This document shows positions 1 to 8,412 of a stretch of DNA of 64,000 bases, piece after piece; within the stretch, counting starts at the first letter, position 1, and each line of letters opens with the position of its first letter. A model generated the notes under the pieces. It saw nothing but the letters and a program-made list of their open reading frames with translations, did no database searches and had not been told where the DNA came from. The translations under genes were made by a program, and so were the position numbers. The DNA is from Chloroflexota bacterium (lineage in GTDB: Bacteria; Chloroflexota; Anaerolineae; Anaerolineales; Villigracilaceae). The stretch is taken from assembly GCA_016195815.1 (NCBI GenBank), contig JACPYX010000010.1, forward strand, positions 26,259 to 90,258, in the 5' to 3' direction.

Positions 1-849
1 ATCGTAGATGAGCCATTGCCTGTTATCGGCGAGGAAAGTATTCAGACGATTGCGACGCTCTCGGGAGTCACCTTCCGCAGTCTGGCGCGCATCCTGCCTT
101 TCGCCTCCACCGACGATACGCGCCCGTTTCTGCAAGTCCTCCATCTGATGCTGGATCAGGAATCCATTTCCGCGCAAACAGCAGATGGATATTCCGCCGG
201 TCATGTGCGCGAAAGCACCGAAGGACCGGCAGAACCGACTTCGATTTCCCTGCCCTTGAGTTTTGCCCGCGTGTTATCCACGCTGGTGGATGATCGCGAC
301 ACGCTACGACTTGGAACATCGGGACCCAACCGTTATATCTTCCAGATCACGAACACAGAGAATTCCAAAGATCTGACACTGGCGACCGTCACCGCCGCAG
401 AGAATTTCCCCTCCGCGCAGATCACAACCCTGATCGAAGAGGCGAGGAAAAATACAACGGCCCATCTTCATGTGCAACAGAACAGCCTGATGCAGTCCAT
501 CCGCATGGTCAACGCGATGGGCACGCAAAACACGTTTATCAAGGCGGTGAACGGTGTAGCGAAGATCGCTTCAGCAGAGTCCGAGACCGGGCAGGCGCGC
601 AACATCCTGGAAGGCACGGCCAGCGGCGAAGACACCAGCATCTGGCTCTCCGCCATTTTCCTGAAACGCGCGGCGGAAGCCTGTAAGGGCGAATTGGCCA
701 TCCGGATCAGCGGCGGGCAGAAACCCCTTCTGATCGAGGCAGGCAGTTTCACGGCGGTCATCATGCCAATGTTGGTGGAGGGGAACAAGGATCCCTTCCC
801 CGAGGATGAAGCCATTGCCCTGGGCTTGCCGGAGATGGCGGCAGTTTGA
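1..849 (+). CDS. Orphan DNA polymerase III beta-clamp-like protein, 5' end outside window
   Basis: The protein resembles the second and third domains of the ring-shaped sliding clamp that tethers polymerases to DNA. The reading frame is open back to base 1 with no stop, so the gene is cut by the window edge and domain I lies upstream; the TTG at 16 is only an internal possibility. The segment around FASTDDTRPFLQ followed by ISAQTADGYSAGH matches the conserved start of clamp domain II. The C-terminus IEAGSFTAVIMPM matches the clamp ending. It is not beside dnaA or recF but next to radC and plasmid-type unknowns, so it is probably a second, element-encoded clamp. A strong hairpin follows the stop. 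Several other proteins here carry QxxLF motifs that could bind it. Identification is good; role is inferred. Confidence 0.82.
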   Translation: MVDEPLPVIGEESIQTIATLSGVTFRSLARILPFASTDDTRPFLQVLHLMLDQESISAQTADGYSAGHVRESTEGPAEPTSISLPLSFARVLSTLVDDRDTLRLGTSGPNRYIFQITNTENSKDLTLATVTAAENFPSAQITTLIEEARKNTTAHLHVQQNSLMQSIRMVNAMGTQNTFIKAVNGVAKIASAESETGQARNILEGTASGEDTSIWLSAIFLKRAAEACKGELAIRISGGQKPLLIEAGSFTAVIMPMLVEGNKDPFPEDEAIALGLPEMAAV

Positions 850-872
850 AGTGAATGAAATAAAAAGAATCA

Positions 873-913
873 AGAAGACGGCGCAGTGTGATTGACTGCG
901 CCGTCTTCTCTTT
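873..913 (+). terminator. Rho-independent terminator after the clamp gene
   Basis: A perfect 15-bp inverted repeat (873-887 with 895-909) encloses a 7-base loop and runs into CTCTTT. It lies 24 bases after the clamp stop codon and just before the radC ribosome binding site. Confidence 0.75.
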
Positions 914-925
914 CCGAAGGAGCCT

Positions 926-1645
926 ATGACCACTTCTGATCCGTTAGTTCTTCAAGTTCCCCCATCCTATGACCAACCCAAACTCAAGACTTTGCCCTTG
1001 CGCGAACAGCCGGCCTATCGCGTGGCCCAGAATGCGACCGCCTGCAATCTCACGGAACTCATGGCGGCGGTGATCGGTGGGCCAAAGCAGATCGAAATTG
1101 CACAGGACTTGCTGGCGCACTTTGCGGGCGACATCCGTCGCCTGTATCAGGCCCACCCTGTGGAACTGGCGAAGGTCAAGGGCATCAGCCAGGCGGCCGC
1201 CGTTCGCATCAAAGCCGCGCTCAATCTTGGCTTGCGGCTGAATCTCCCCAATGAAGAACGCCCCACCATCAACTCGCCTTCTGACGCTGCGGGGCTGGTG
1301 CAATACGAAATGAGCCTGCTTGAGAAGGAACATCTGCGCGTGATCCTGCTGAATACACGCAACCATGTATTGGATGTTGTGCAGATCTATGAAGGCTCGG
1401 TGAATTGCTCCCAAGTGCGTGTCGGCGAGGTCTTCAAACCGGCTGTGGCGCGCAATGCGCCTTCGATCATTGTTGCTCATTCCCATCCGTCCGGCGACCC
1501 GACTCCCAGCCCCGATGACGTGGCCGTCACGCGCGCCATCGTGCAAGCAGGCAAGCTTTTGGATGTGTCCTGCCTCGATCACCTTGTCATTGGACATGGT
1601 TCACGTTGGGTCTCGATGAAGGAAAGAGGCCTCGGCTTCTCATAG
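926..1645 (+). CDS. radC: RadC-like JAMM-domain protein
   Basis: RadC-family protein of 239 residues, the normal family length. The N-terminal third holds a helix-hairpin-helix-like stretch (KVKGISQAAAVRIKAAL, residues about 83-99). The C-terminal half is the JAMM metalloprotease fold with H185-S-H187-P-S-G and D198 in HSHPSGDPTPSPDD. RadC proteins are common on mobile elements and have been linked to DNA repair or anti-restriction, but the reaction is not established. The ATG is preceded by GAAGGAG. It stands alone between two terminator or gap regions, so it may be transcribed independently. Family assignment is firm, function uncertain. Confidence 0.9.
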   Translation: MTTSDPLVLQVPPSYDQPKLKTLPLREQPAYRVAQNATACNLTELMAAVIGGPKQIEIAQDLLAHFAGDIRRLYQAHPVELAKVKGISQAAAVRIKAALNLGLRLNLPNEERPTINSPSDAAGLVQYEMSLLEKEHLRVILLNTRNHVLDVVQIYEGSVNCSQVRVGEVFKPAVARNAPSIIVAHSHPSGDPTPSPDDVAVTRAIVQAGKLLDVSCLDHLVIGHGSRWVSMKERGLGFS

Positions 1646-1654
1646 GGTGACGCC

Positions 1655-2041
1655 ATGCAGAAACCCAAACAACTCACCATGATTCTGGCGCCACCACCCA
1701 TCACAAAGAACAAATCCAACACCGCCAGCAACCTTTGGGTGAATGTGAGTGACATCTCGCTTGGCACAGGCTTTACCACAAAAGTAGCCGTGAGTTCGAC
1801 TCTATCGGACGCGTTGGAGCCAATCACGACGGAAAAAGATGGCGACTATGACCAACGCTTGTGGGACGCGCTCTGTCTGGCTCACTTTCATCTTTCGCTG
1901 GATCACAGCCCAAAGGCCGCGTTCACCTTCGCGTTCCCTCGCAAGCACTGGAGAACCGATGAGGTCTGCGAAGTGAGTCTGCGCCTGAACGTCGAGATTC
2001 AAAAAGACGCGGCCTATCTGGGCTTGTTGGAAGATTTCTAG
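1655..2041 (+). CDS. Hypothetical protein (128 aa)
   Basis: I do not recognise this family. The protein is soluble with no signal peptide or membrane span. The frame starts 9 bases after radC, with GGGTGACGCC before the ATG, so translation may be coupled to radC. The C-terminal half (about residues 60-125) is acidic and aromatic with a LWDALCLAHFHLSLDH patch. The next gene follows after 13 bases with its own AGGAGA site, suggesting a small operon of element-maintenance genes. It could be a single-strand-binding or regulatory factor, but nothing in the sequence decides this. Confidence 0.6.
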   Translation: MQKPKQLTMILAPPPITKNKSNTASNLWVNVSDISLGTGFTTKVAVSSTLSDALEPITTEKDGDYDQRLWDALCLAHFHLSLDHSPKAAFTFAFPRKHWRTDEVCEVSLRLNVEIQKDAAYLGLLEDF

Positions 2042-2054
2042 ACAGGAGAAACAC

Positions 2055-2483
2055 ATGCCATTCTATCTCGGCAGGCGGACGCAGGGCGACTTGATCCTGT
2101 TCTGCTGGCACACAACACCCACCAAAGAATCGCACAGCCATCTCTATACGGCGGTGATTGGTCCGTTCAAGAGCAGAGTCGGAGCGAGTTACTTTGCCCG
2201 CTATGGACGGAACAATCCGCACATCCGCAAAGTGCGGCGAACTTTCCGCACGGCAGATGACGCCGAACGCCTGGCGCGCGAGGACCCGCGCATGGAACAG
2301 GCCATCATCGAGGAAAGCATGACCGACGAGGAACGGACCATCGCCTTGGAATGCGACGCGCAGGATCAACACGAATATTCGCCACAACCAACCTTGCCTT
2401 TGCCAGTCGAGCCTACTTCCTGGCAAACGGTAAATACAGCACAAGGAGAAACCTCATGCCTAACTGGACTGAAAACGAACTGA
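2055..2483 (+). CDS. Hypothetical protein (142 aa)
   Basis: Unrecognised soluble protein. The ATG at 2055 has GACAGGAGAAAC upstream, a good ribosome binding site. The N-terminal 60 residues are mixed beta-rich and aromatic (LFCWHTT, LYTAVIGPFKS), followed by a charged helical region rich in Arg and Glu and a proline-containing tail. The last 28 bases overlap the start of the next gene, which has its own strong site, so the two are probably translated together. Plasmid and integrative-element genomes often carry such small proteins without known roles. Confidence 0.6.
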   Translation: MPFYLGRRTQGDLILFCWHTTPTKESHSHLYTAVIGPFKSRVGASYFARYGRNNPHIRKVRRTFRTADDAERLAREDPRMEQAIIEESMTDEERTIALECDAQDQHEYSPQPTLPLPVEPTSWQTVNTAQGETSCLTGLKTN

Positions 2484-3151
2484 CTATCACCGGTCCCGAG
2501 GTACAGAAAATCTTGGAAGCCATCCGCTCCGAATCACACGAAGATGAGGATGCTCGCATCTTTGACTTCGACCGGGTCATTCCCTACCCGCAGGTCTATC
2601 GCGACATGGACCGCCGCGCGCGGGAGTATCAGGAGAAACTGCGTGCCATCGCAAAGGAGGACCCGCATCGCAAACAAAAAATGGATTCTCTGGCCGCCGA
2701 ATATGGAGTAGAACCCGGAACGCCGTGGATCAAGGATGGCTACAACTCCGGCGGATACGAATGGACTTGTAATACTTGGGGCACGAAATGGAACGCAACG
2801 AGCGTTCATCTCACAACCCGCGAAGACACGTCGCGGAATCCGCTCCGCAAGACCGTCACCTGCTTGCACTGCAAAACGAGTCACAAGATCGAAGGCATGA
2901 CAGTCCTGACCTGCGCGCAATGCGGCGCGCCATTGCCAGACGATCCGCCCATCCGGGCATTCCTGGAATTCGACACCGCCTGGAGCCCGCCCGTGCCCGT
3001 AATCGAAAAACTGGCAAGTATGTTCCCGGACCACGAGTTCGACTTGAAATACTACGAGGGTGGCATTGGATTCTGTGGTCACGCCCGCTGGTCTAGCGGG
3101 GAGGAACAGTTCCACGAACAGGACGAATACAGCGGCCTGCGCGGCGGATAA
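2456..3151 (+). CDS. YubB/Api92-like (DUF1281-type) protein
   Basis: The N-terminus PNWTENELTITGP is the hallmark start of the YubB/Api92 family, small ferredoxin-like-fold proteins carried by plasmids and phages, of unknown function. The C-terminal part has a TAWSPPVPVIEKLASMFPDHEFDLKYYE-type region, split here as TAWSPPVP and LKYYEGG, that also belongs to the family. Between them sits a CxxC...CxxC pair (CLHCKTSH and CAQCGAP, about residues 139-165), which looks like a zinc ribbon inserted in the family fold. I chose the ATG at 2456 because CAAGGAGAAACCTC precedes it; the upstream in-frame extension lies inside the previous gene. Family call is moderately sure. Confidence 0.7.
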   Translation: MPNWTENELTITGPEVQKILEAIRSESHEDEDARIFDFDRVIPYPQVYRDMDRRAREYQEKLRAIAKEDPHRKQKMDSLAAEYGVEPGTPWIKDGYNSGGYEWTCNTWGTKWNATSVHLTTREDTSRNPLRKTVTCLHCKTSHKIEGMTVLTCAQCGAPLPDDPPIRAFLEFDTAWSPPVPVIEKLASMFPDHEFDLKYYEGGIGFCGHARWSSGEEQFHEQDEYSGLRGG

Positions 3152-3187
3152 TCTCAATCTTCAACCCAATAGACAAGGAGCATTTCA

Positions 3188-3979
3188 ATGTCCCATTACT
3201 CTGAACACCAACGCATGCCTGCACCTGTGGCGCAGGCACAGGTGCAGCCAGTACTCAATCTGGCGCGTAAACTCGACATCGCCACCAATCCCGATCTCAG
3301 TGCGATTTTCGATGCGGGGAACAGCGGCTTTCAAGTGTGGTGTACGCCGCAGGATCACCCCAAAGGATGGAACCGAATCACGATGAACTCCGGCGCGTTT
3401 TCCAAACCCTGCGAATATGTGGGCAGCGTCCACTGGAAATGGGAGGATGACAAAATCGTGTCGCTCGAAATCGAGACGACCGCGTACGCGCTCGCAGATC
3501 AGAAGCCTGACGAATACAGCCAGTCAATGAATCTCTCGTTGAACGATCACCGCCGCACGATCTTCAACCGTGACGTGGACATCGAGTGGCTGAAGGAAAA
3601 GGTCATCTGGTTGTTTGCTGAAGCAGGAGTTACCCTGCCGCCGTTCGAATATGAGCAGGCAGCGCTTTCTGCAATCGGACCCTACATCCTCACTCATTAT
3701 GTTTCCGATGCGGATGAATACGTGGTGATCGTCTCGCCCGAACTGGATCCGCAGGAGTTTTGCAAGCCCGGCTATGAGGTCGCGCGCACAATGGATATCT
3801 GGAGGGCAGGTGATTTTCCCGCCGATGTCATTCTGCGCCCGGATCACGAGTACCAGGAGGCGGATGCCGAACCCGATGAAGGTCCGCTGGTCGAGTATTA
3901 CGAGAACGCCTCCCGCCTCGGCGGCGACGGCTGGCTTGAAACCGCCTTCGAAGACCGCATCGGCGGCTGGAACGAATAA
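3188..3979 (+). CDS. Hypothetical protein (263 aa)
   Basis: Unrecognised acidic soluble protein. ACAAGGAGCATTTCA before the ATG is a clear ribosome binding site. No signal peptide, membrane segment or catalytic motif was found. The middle contains SLNDHRRTIFNRDVDIEWL and the C-terminal third is very rich in Asp and Glu. A strong terminator begins 6 bases after the stop, so transcription of this small-gene run probably ends here. Confidence 0.6.
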   Translation: MSHYSEHQRMPAPVAQAQVQPVLNLARKLDIATNPDLSAIFDAGNSGFQVWCTPQDHPKGWNRITMNSGAFSKPCEYVGSVHWKWEDDKIVSLEIETTAYALADQKPDEYSQSMNLSLNDHRRTIFNRDVDIEWLKEKVIWLFAEAGVTLPPFEYEQAALSAIGPYILTHYVSDADEYVVIVSPELDPQEFCKPGYEVARTMDIWRAGDFPADVILRPDHEYQEADAEPDEGPLVEYYENASRLGGDGWLETAFEDRIGGWNE

Positions 3980-3984
3980 TTTTC

Positions 3985-4023
3985 AAGAATGGAGGCCGCT
4001 TTTCCGCGGCCTCCATTCTTTTT
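3985..4023 (+). terminator. Rho-independent terminator
   Basis: A perfect 15-bp stem (3985-3999 with 4006-4020) with a 6-base loop leads into TTTTT. It lies just after the stop codon of the 263-residue unknown. Confidence 0.85.
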
Positions 4024-4035
4024 CAGGAGAATCCA

Positions 4036-4443
4036 ATGAGCACACTTTTTCAAATCACCATCGAAAATCTTTTGAAATCCCACCACCTGCTGGATGCCTT
4101 TCAGACCCAGGCAGATTTTCACGTCCGTTTCGACATGCCGGGCTACGAACGCCTGGTGATCGAACGGCACGGCGAATTGATCAGCGTCGCGCACTACTAC
4201 GAACAGAACGGCGACCTGGTTCCCGATCCCGACGTGGAACTGCACTATCCAACATGGACGCCCACTGCGATCACGCAGGCGCTTGGAAACCGGCGCGAGA
4301 AATTCATCGAGCGCGACGGCAAGACCTTTGTAGACACGCTCTTCCACCGGCAAGTCGCATTCTTCCTGGCGCTGTGGGCGAGGAATATCCAGGCGCAGGG
4401 CTGGGCGGAGAAAGGGCAGGTGCAGGATGACGAACGCGACTGA
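4036..4443 (+). CDS. Hypothetical protein, resembles DUF6908
   Basis: The stretch YERLVIERHGELISVAHYYE followed by QNGDLVPDPDVEL resembles small plasmid proteins grouped as DUF6908, which have no known role; I give this from memory of the pattern and with modest confidence. The protein is 135 residues, soluble and lacks recognisable active-site residues. TTCAGGAGAATCCA precedes the ATG. Its end overlaps the next gene by 17 bases, so the two are likely co-translated. Confidence 0.6.
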   Translation: MSTLFQITIENLLKSHHLLDAFQTQADFHVRFDMPGYERLVIERHGELISVAHYYEQNGDLVPDPDVELHYPTWTPTAITQALGNRREKFIERDGKTFVDTLFHRQVAFFLALWARNIQAQGWAEKGQVQDDERD

Positions 4444-4876
4444 ATCCAACATCTGCTTTCGCTACCTGTACCGCGATGCCAGCAATTACAAACAGCATGG
4501 CGAAGCGGTCTTCACCAATCACAGCCTCATGCCTACTGAGGAAATCGAGAAACAGATCCGCGCCTGTCTCAAGGACGGCGAATTCTTCATTGCCCGACAG
4601 GTGAACATCGAGGAACGATTCTTCGACGCCTTGTATGAGGACGACCATCCCTGGCACGAGTTCAGCCGGGTGGAGACAACCTCAAAGCCCGCCTTCGATC
4701 CTGAATACTGGAACAAGCACAAACGCGATATTGCGGAGTTCATCGCGGATTTGGAAAAGGTGCAACGCGCAGGCTGGGATGAGACTCAGGTGCGCGGGGA
4801 TGTCGCCGGGCTGATGGCGAGGCAAAAGGATGAATTGAAACGGGCATTCGATGCGGGCGAGGATGTTCTGAAATGA
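4427..4876 (+). CDS. Hypothetical protein (149 aa)
   Basis: Unrecognised soluble protein. Its ATG lies inside the end of the preceding gene (17-base overlap), the usual sign of coupling. The C-terminal 60 residues are predicted helical and charged (WNKHKRDIAEFIADLEKVQ and RQKDELKRAFDAGED). No catalytic motif is visible. It is the last gene before the toxin-antitoxin promoter. Confidence 0.55.
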   Translation: MTNATESNICFRYLYRDASNYKQHGEAVFTNHSLMPTEEIEKQIRACLKDGEFFIARQVNIEERFFDALYEDDHPWHEFSRVETTSKPAFDPEYWNKHKRDIAEFIADLEKVQRAGWDETQVRGDVAGLMARQKDELKRAFDAGEDVLK

Positions 4877-4921
4877 ATACGCAGAGGCTGATCGGCGTGT
4901 ATAAGGGCATTCGGAGCAGCC

Positions 4922-4949
4922 TTGACACATGCGGATTATCCGCTATACT
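4922..4949 (+). promoter_or_regulatory. Sigma-70-type promoter with operator palindrome for the toxin-antitoxin pair
   Basis: A consensus -35 TTGACA (4922-4927) and a near-consensus -10 TATACT (4944-4949) are separated by 16 bases. The spacer contains GCGGATTATCCGC (4931-4943), a palindrome with perfect 6-base arms around a single T. A repressor bound there would block polymerase, which fits autoregulation by the AbrB-type antitoxin encoded 30 bases downstream. Confidence 0.8.
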
Positions 4950-4978
4950 GATTTACGGCTTTACAGATTGGAGAGAAC

Positions 4979-5248
4979 ATGAACAACACCTTTCAAGTAC
5001 AGGTCGTCCGACGCGGGATCATCACCCTCCCCAAGGAATTGAGGGAACACAACAACATCGAGGAGGGCGACATGTTGACCCTCATTGAGTTGGGCGACGG
5101 CGTGGTCGTCATGAGCCCGCGGCGCTCGCGCGTGGATGAAATTGCGAACAAACTTGCCAGAGAATGGCAGGATTCGGGGGAATCCCTCGAATCCATGCTG
5201 ACCACACTGCGCGAGGTCCGGGCGGAATATGACACCGAAAAATCCTAA
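4979..5248 (+). CDS. vapB: AbrB/SpoVT-type antitoxin
   Basis: An 89-residue protein whose first 45 residues have the swapped-hairpin AbrB pattern (FQVQVVRRGIITLPKELR, then GDMLTLIELGDGVVVMSP). The C-terminal half is charged and helical, as expected for the part that wraps the toxin. It would neutralise the PIN-domain toxin encoded next and repress its own promoter at the palindrome 4931-4943. GAGAGAAC precedes the ATG, and its last 20 bases overlap the toxin gene. Confidence 0.85.
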   Translation: MNNTFQVQVVRRGIITLPKELREHNNIEEGDMLTLIELGDGVVVMSPRRSRVDEIANKLAREWQDSGESLESMLTTLREVRAEYDTEKS

Positions 5249-5681
5249 AGTCTTCCTCGACACGAGCGTGGTGTTTGCCGCGGTGCTTTCTCCGACGGGA
5301 GGCGCGCGCAAATTGTTTCTTATGGCAGAGGCAGGCATGCTCAGACTGGTGGTCGGTCCGACGGTTCTTGTAGAATGCGATGAAGTCGTCAGGCGGAAGG
5401 CGCCCGATTCCATGCCGAGGCTGGCGCAATTGCTTGCGGCAGCGCGGGTGGAGACATCCGACTCGCCGACCAAAAGCCGGATCAAGACTGCGGAATCCAT
5501 CGTCCGCTATGCGCCCGACGCGCGCGTACTTGCGGAGGCGATCCGCGCCGAACCGGACTGGTTCGTGACGCACGACAAGGAACATTTCCTGAAAAGCCGA
5601 GGTAAGTTCGACCTGCCTTTTGAAATTGGCACGCCCGGCGACCTCATCCAAAAATTCAAGGACGATCCCGAGCTGCTCTAG
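5229..5681 (+). CDS. vapC: PIN-domain ribonuclease toxin
   Basis: A 150-residue PIN-domain protein. The first acidic motif is FLDTSVVFAAVL (Asp about 11), followed by E in VLVECDEV and acidic residues in the C-terminal WFVTHDKEHF segment, as in metal-dependent PIN nucleases that cleave RNA. The layout, antitoxin first with a 20-base overlap, is typical of VapBC-like addiction modules that stabilise mobile elements. A terminator follows at 5711. Assignment is firm; the RNA target cannot be told. Confidence 0.85.
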   Translation: MTPKNPKVFLDTSVVFAAVLSPTGGARKLFLMAEAGMLRLVVGPTVLVECDEVVRRKAPDSMPRLAQLLAAARVETSDSPTKSRIKTAESIVRYAPDARVLAEAIRAEPDWFVTHDKEHFLKSRGKFDLPFEIGTPGDLIQKFKDDPELL

Positions 5682-5710
5682 CATCTGACAAAATTTCGAA
5701 TCCATATACA

Positions 5711-5748
5711 CTGCGGGACCGGTTATACCGGTCCCGCAGTTTTTGTTT
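5711..5748 (+). terminator. Rho-independent terminator after the toxin gene
   Basis: A perfect 12-bp stem (5711-5722 with 5728-5739), a 5-base loop and a T-rich tail TTTTTGTTT. It closes the toxin-antitoxin operon. Confidence 0.9.
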
Positions 5749-5760
5749 GCAGGGAGCGAA

Positions 5761-6081
5761 ATGAACAAACCCAAACCCGATCTGGTGATCCTGCCATTCA
5801 CGGCTGTGATGTGGGGAACGTCCATCCAACTCACCTTCGAGCAAGCATTCAAGAGGTGGAGAAATGGAGCGCCGATGCAAATCGAACGCAGTTACCCCGG
5901 CGCGCCGCATGCCATCGGCTGGACAATCTTCCGCCGTACCGCCAAGAAATATGTGTATGAAGACGAACCGCTTTTCCGCTTCGAGCGCGGCGCGCGGAGG
6001 TACATCCGCAAAGCCTACGCCATCCGTTACTCGCTTGGGGGCGATGATGATGGCATGACCTATTCCCACTTACACCTCTAA
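5761..6081 (+). CDS. Hypothetical protein (106 aa)
   Basis: Unrecognised basic protein. I chose the ATG at 5761 because CAGGGAGCGAA precedes it; the longer frame starts inside the terminator. The sequence is Arg-rich and aromatic with no signal peptide or motif I can name. AAAGGAG before the next ATG and the 10-base gap suggest the following gene is in the same transcript. Confidence 0.55.
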   Translation: MNKPKPDLVILPFTAVMWGTSIQLTFEQAFKRWRNGAPMQIERSYPGAPHAIGWTIFRRTAKKYVYEDEPLFRFERGARRYIRKAYAIRYSLGGDDDGMTYSHLHL

Positions 6082-6091
6082 AGGAGAGATC

Positions 6092-6691
6092 ATGTACGAC
6101 TACATTCTGGAAGAAATGGCGGATGCTATTGCGAAGGAACTGCATGTTGATCGCAACGATGCTCTAAGCGTTCTCAATGGTTACTGGCAGGACAAGATTG
6201 CGCACGTATGGCAGGTGGACGACATACTGGAAGCTGCGCGCCGGGCGGGAAAACCGATCACGCGCACGGATGCGGCAGGACTCCTGTACAACGTGTTCGA
6301 TCATCTCGACTCCAGCTTGGGGATCAGCTGGACCAGCCTGGGTGTTGCCCTCGAGGACTATCACTTTGATCTGAAAACCTGGCCCGAGGAAAAATACAAC
6401 GAAGTGCACGGCGTCTTCAAAGTCTGGAGAAAGGGAAATCCCATCGCTCACCAAATCGGCATGTATCCAAACAAGATGGATGGGAACCTGCCTGATGCGC
6501 TGGCGCTGGCAAAGACGATGGCGATAGAAATCCCCGGCGAGCCCGTTTTCGTTGGACTTGCAAACTACCCGGACGAAGATGCCACTCCTTGGTGGACGAT
6601 CACCCTGATTGCAGGGGATACCGAACCGATCATCGAAGAGAGCGAGGAGCCATGCACGCTGTACAGCCAAACCAACGCGTCCGCATCCTGA
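6092..6691 (+). CDS. Hypothetical protein (199 aa)
   Basis: Unrecognised acidic soluble protein. TAAAGGAGAGATC precedes the ATG. The first 40 residues are helical and charged, and the middle holds an aromatic segment (WTSLGVALEDYHFDLKTWPE). No catalytic signature was found. The next gene starts inside its last 40 bases, indicating coupled translation. Confidence 0.55.
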   Translation: MYDYILEEMADAIAKELHVDRNDALSVLNGYWQDKIAHVWQVDDILEAARRAGKPITRTDAAGLLYNVFDHLDSSLGISWTSLGVALEDYHFDLKTWPEEKYNEVHGVFKVWRKGNPIAHQIGMYPNKMDGNLPDALALAKTMAIEIPGEPVFVGLANYPDEDATPWWTITLIAGDTEPIIEESEEPCTLYSQTNASAS

Positions 6692-6912
6692 CCATTCAGA
6701 TTGCGGTCGCGGATGATGCCGATCCTGAATCTGTCGCCGATGAAATCTCCGAACTGCTTTCCGAAAACGGGATCTGCGCCGAGGGCAGTCACATCCTGGA
6801 CTGGCGCTATCTCACAGAATACCAGCCTGCTGTCACTGCAAGCGACAACCCCGAAGAAGGCGAGGTTTTCGACCTGCTGGACTTCAACCTGACCATCCAC
6901 GCAAAGGAGTGA
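6652..6912 (+). CDS. Small acidic hypothetical protein (86 aa)
   Basis: Small acidic protein of unknown role. The ATG at 6652 is favoured because GAGCGAGGAGCC is just upstream, and it places the gene in a 40-base overlap with the preceding one. The pattern RVRILTIQIAVADDAD, then SVADEISELLSE, suggests a small alpha-beta fold. It is followed three bases later by the next ATG. Confidence 0.5.
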   Translation: MHAVQPNQRVRILTIQIAVADDADPESVADEISELLSENGICAEGSHILDWRYLTEYQPAVTASDNPEEGEVFDLLDFNLTIHAKE

Positions 6913-6915
6913 ACA

Positions 6916-7995
6916 ATGTACGAATGGACCCAAGCCTATGAAGATGTATACATCAAGGAACGGATCGAGGAGGCGAGACAGGCGCAGAAGAATGCTGTGC
7001 AGAACGGAAAAATCCTAGTCGCATCCTACGAACAGTTCTGGCTTCCCGTCCTGAGCGATCTACCCGATGTTGAGTACGTGGGCAGACAAACGCATCGCGC
7101 CCCATATGGGACGTTCGAGCCTGCGTCCGATGCTCCCTTTCACGGCGCGTTGTGGTTCACGCCTGAGCTCGGCTCTGAACTTCCTCCTGCATTGAAAAAC
7201 GTCAAGGAATGGCATCCAACCAGCGCAGTGGTGGATATGAACGCCCGCGTGGTGAAAATCCAGATGGAGGAAATCGAGATCACCTTCACCAGCATTGACG
7301 TCAGCCTGAACGCACATGATTTACTGAGGGAGATCAACCGGGAACTGGTGCGCGTCAATGCGGGAGTGTATGTGTGGAGGATCGAGCCAGTAGATGAGGC
7401 ACCTCCCGTGCGCCATCTGTATCCCAATGGACGGATCCCAGCTCTCAGCAACGCGCACACGCGCGCGGATGTAACTGGTTACGCCCTCCTGGCGGATCGC
7501 CCCTACCAGCGCACGCTCGTTTATGTAGGGATCGCCGCGCACAAGACCAGCGTGGAGAGTCTGTGGGCATCGTTGATCCGCGGACGCGGCAGTTGTTCCC
7601 TGCGAGGCGCATCCGTTCTTGCAGATGGCGAAGTGAAGATGGTGACCCAGCCATTGGCGGAGTTCAATGTTTTGCACGCTGGCATCCTCTGCCGCAAGGC
7701 GATACCCGGCAAGTGGGATGCAAAGGATGATGCGGTCTATGCGTTGGTCTTTGGAGAAGGAAATGACGTTGAGGCGGAATTGCAATCGCTGGCGTTGAAA
7801 CGCTTGCAGGAAGCGTTGGCGTTTCCCATCCCGGACACGTGGGCGAAGACCCTGTGGGAACATGCTTTGGATGCAGAATACATCCAGCGGCTGGAAACCG
7901 GCGGAGACTGCCGCGGCGGGGTAAGGATTGATCTCACCAAGCCCTGGCAGGAACTGGTGCAGAACCTGCTCGAGCAGGAAGTCTTGACCGTCTAG
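6916..7995 (+). CDS. Hypothetical protein (359 aa)
   Basis: Large unknown of the element. AAAGGAGTGAACA precedes the ATG, and the gap from the previous gene is 3 bases, so it belongs to the 6.1-8.4 kb operon. The central part contains GYALLADRPYQRTLVYVGIA and is followed by a segment with two cysteines. I see no ATPase, nuclease or membrane signature. A soluble cytoplasmic protein is most likely. Confidence 0.6.
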   Translation: MYEWTQAYEDVYIKERIEEARQAQKNAVQNGKILVASYEQFWLPVLSDLPDVEYVGRQTHRAPYGTFEPASDAPFHGALWFTPELGSELPPALKNVKEWHPTSAVVDMNARVVKIQMEEIEITFTSIDVSLNAHDLLREINRELVRVNAGVYVWRIEPVDEAPPVRHLYPNGRIPALSNAHTRADVTGYALLADRPYQRTLVYVGIAAHKTSVESLWASLIRGRGSCSLRGASVLADGEVKMVTQPLAEFNVLHAGILCRKAIPGKWDAKDDAVYALVFGEGNDVEAELQSLALKRLQEALAFPIPDTWAKTLWEHALDAEYIQRLETGGDCRGGVRIDLTKPWQELVQNLLEQEVLTV

Positions 7996-8004
7996 GAGAA
8001 TACG

Positions 8005-8394
8005 ATGTTTCAATCCATTCAAACCGACGAGATCTTCGATTTGCGGAAAGCGCAGGTCTCCGAGGATCATCCGGCGTACTGGCTGGCGCAGTTGCGTAAA
8101 GCCGACTGGCAGTACCTGTCGAAGTTTGTGAATGTGAAACTACCAGTGAAAGCGAAGAAACAGGCAATGGCAGAAGCAGTGCTTCAGCACTTTGAGTTCA
8201 CAACGTGTGATGGGCGCCGCGAGGTCTGGCAGCTGTGGACCCACACACGCAAGGTACATCGCACTCTGATAATCCAGTTTCGGTATTCCGAGACCGATTG
8301 GTCACGGGGTTTGCCGGAGTTCGTTGACCTGGACAAGAATGAGCCGCTCGGTTTCGTGAACATCGCCGGGCGGTTGTTCTGCCGTGTGAAGTAG
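8005..8394 (+). CDS. Hypothetical protein (129 aa)
   Basis: Unrecognised basic protein ending the small-gene operon, starting 9 bases after the preceding stop with TAGGAGAATACG before the ATG. It contains a Lys-rich helical region (VNVKLPVKAKKQAMAEAVLQ) that could bind nucleic acid, but this is a guess. A hairpin terminator follows at 8413. Confidence 0.55.
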   Translation: MFQSIQTDEIFDLRKAQVSEDHPAYWLAQLRKADWQYLSKFVNVKLPVKAKKQAMAEAVLQHFEFTTCDGRREVWQLWTHTRKVHRTLIIQFRYSETDWSRGLPEFVDLDKNEPLGFVNIAGRLFCRVK

Positions 8395-8412
8395 GAAAAC
8401 AAATCCAACTCG

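Noticed and set aside
1..1645. Chromosomal dnaN at the replication origin
   Set aside because: No dnaA, recF or DnaA-box cluster is present, and the neighbours are mobile-element genes.
4873..5088. 71-residue frame overlapping the toxin-antitoxin promoter
   Set aside because: It covers the promoter, the operator and half of the antitoxin gene and shows no coding character.
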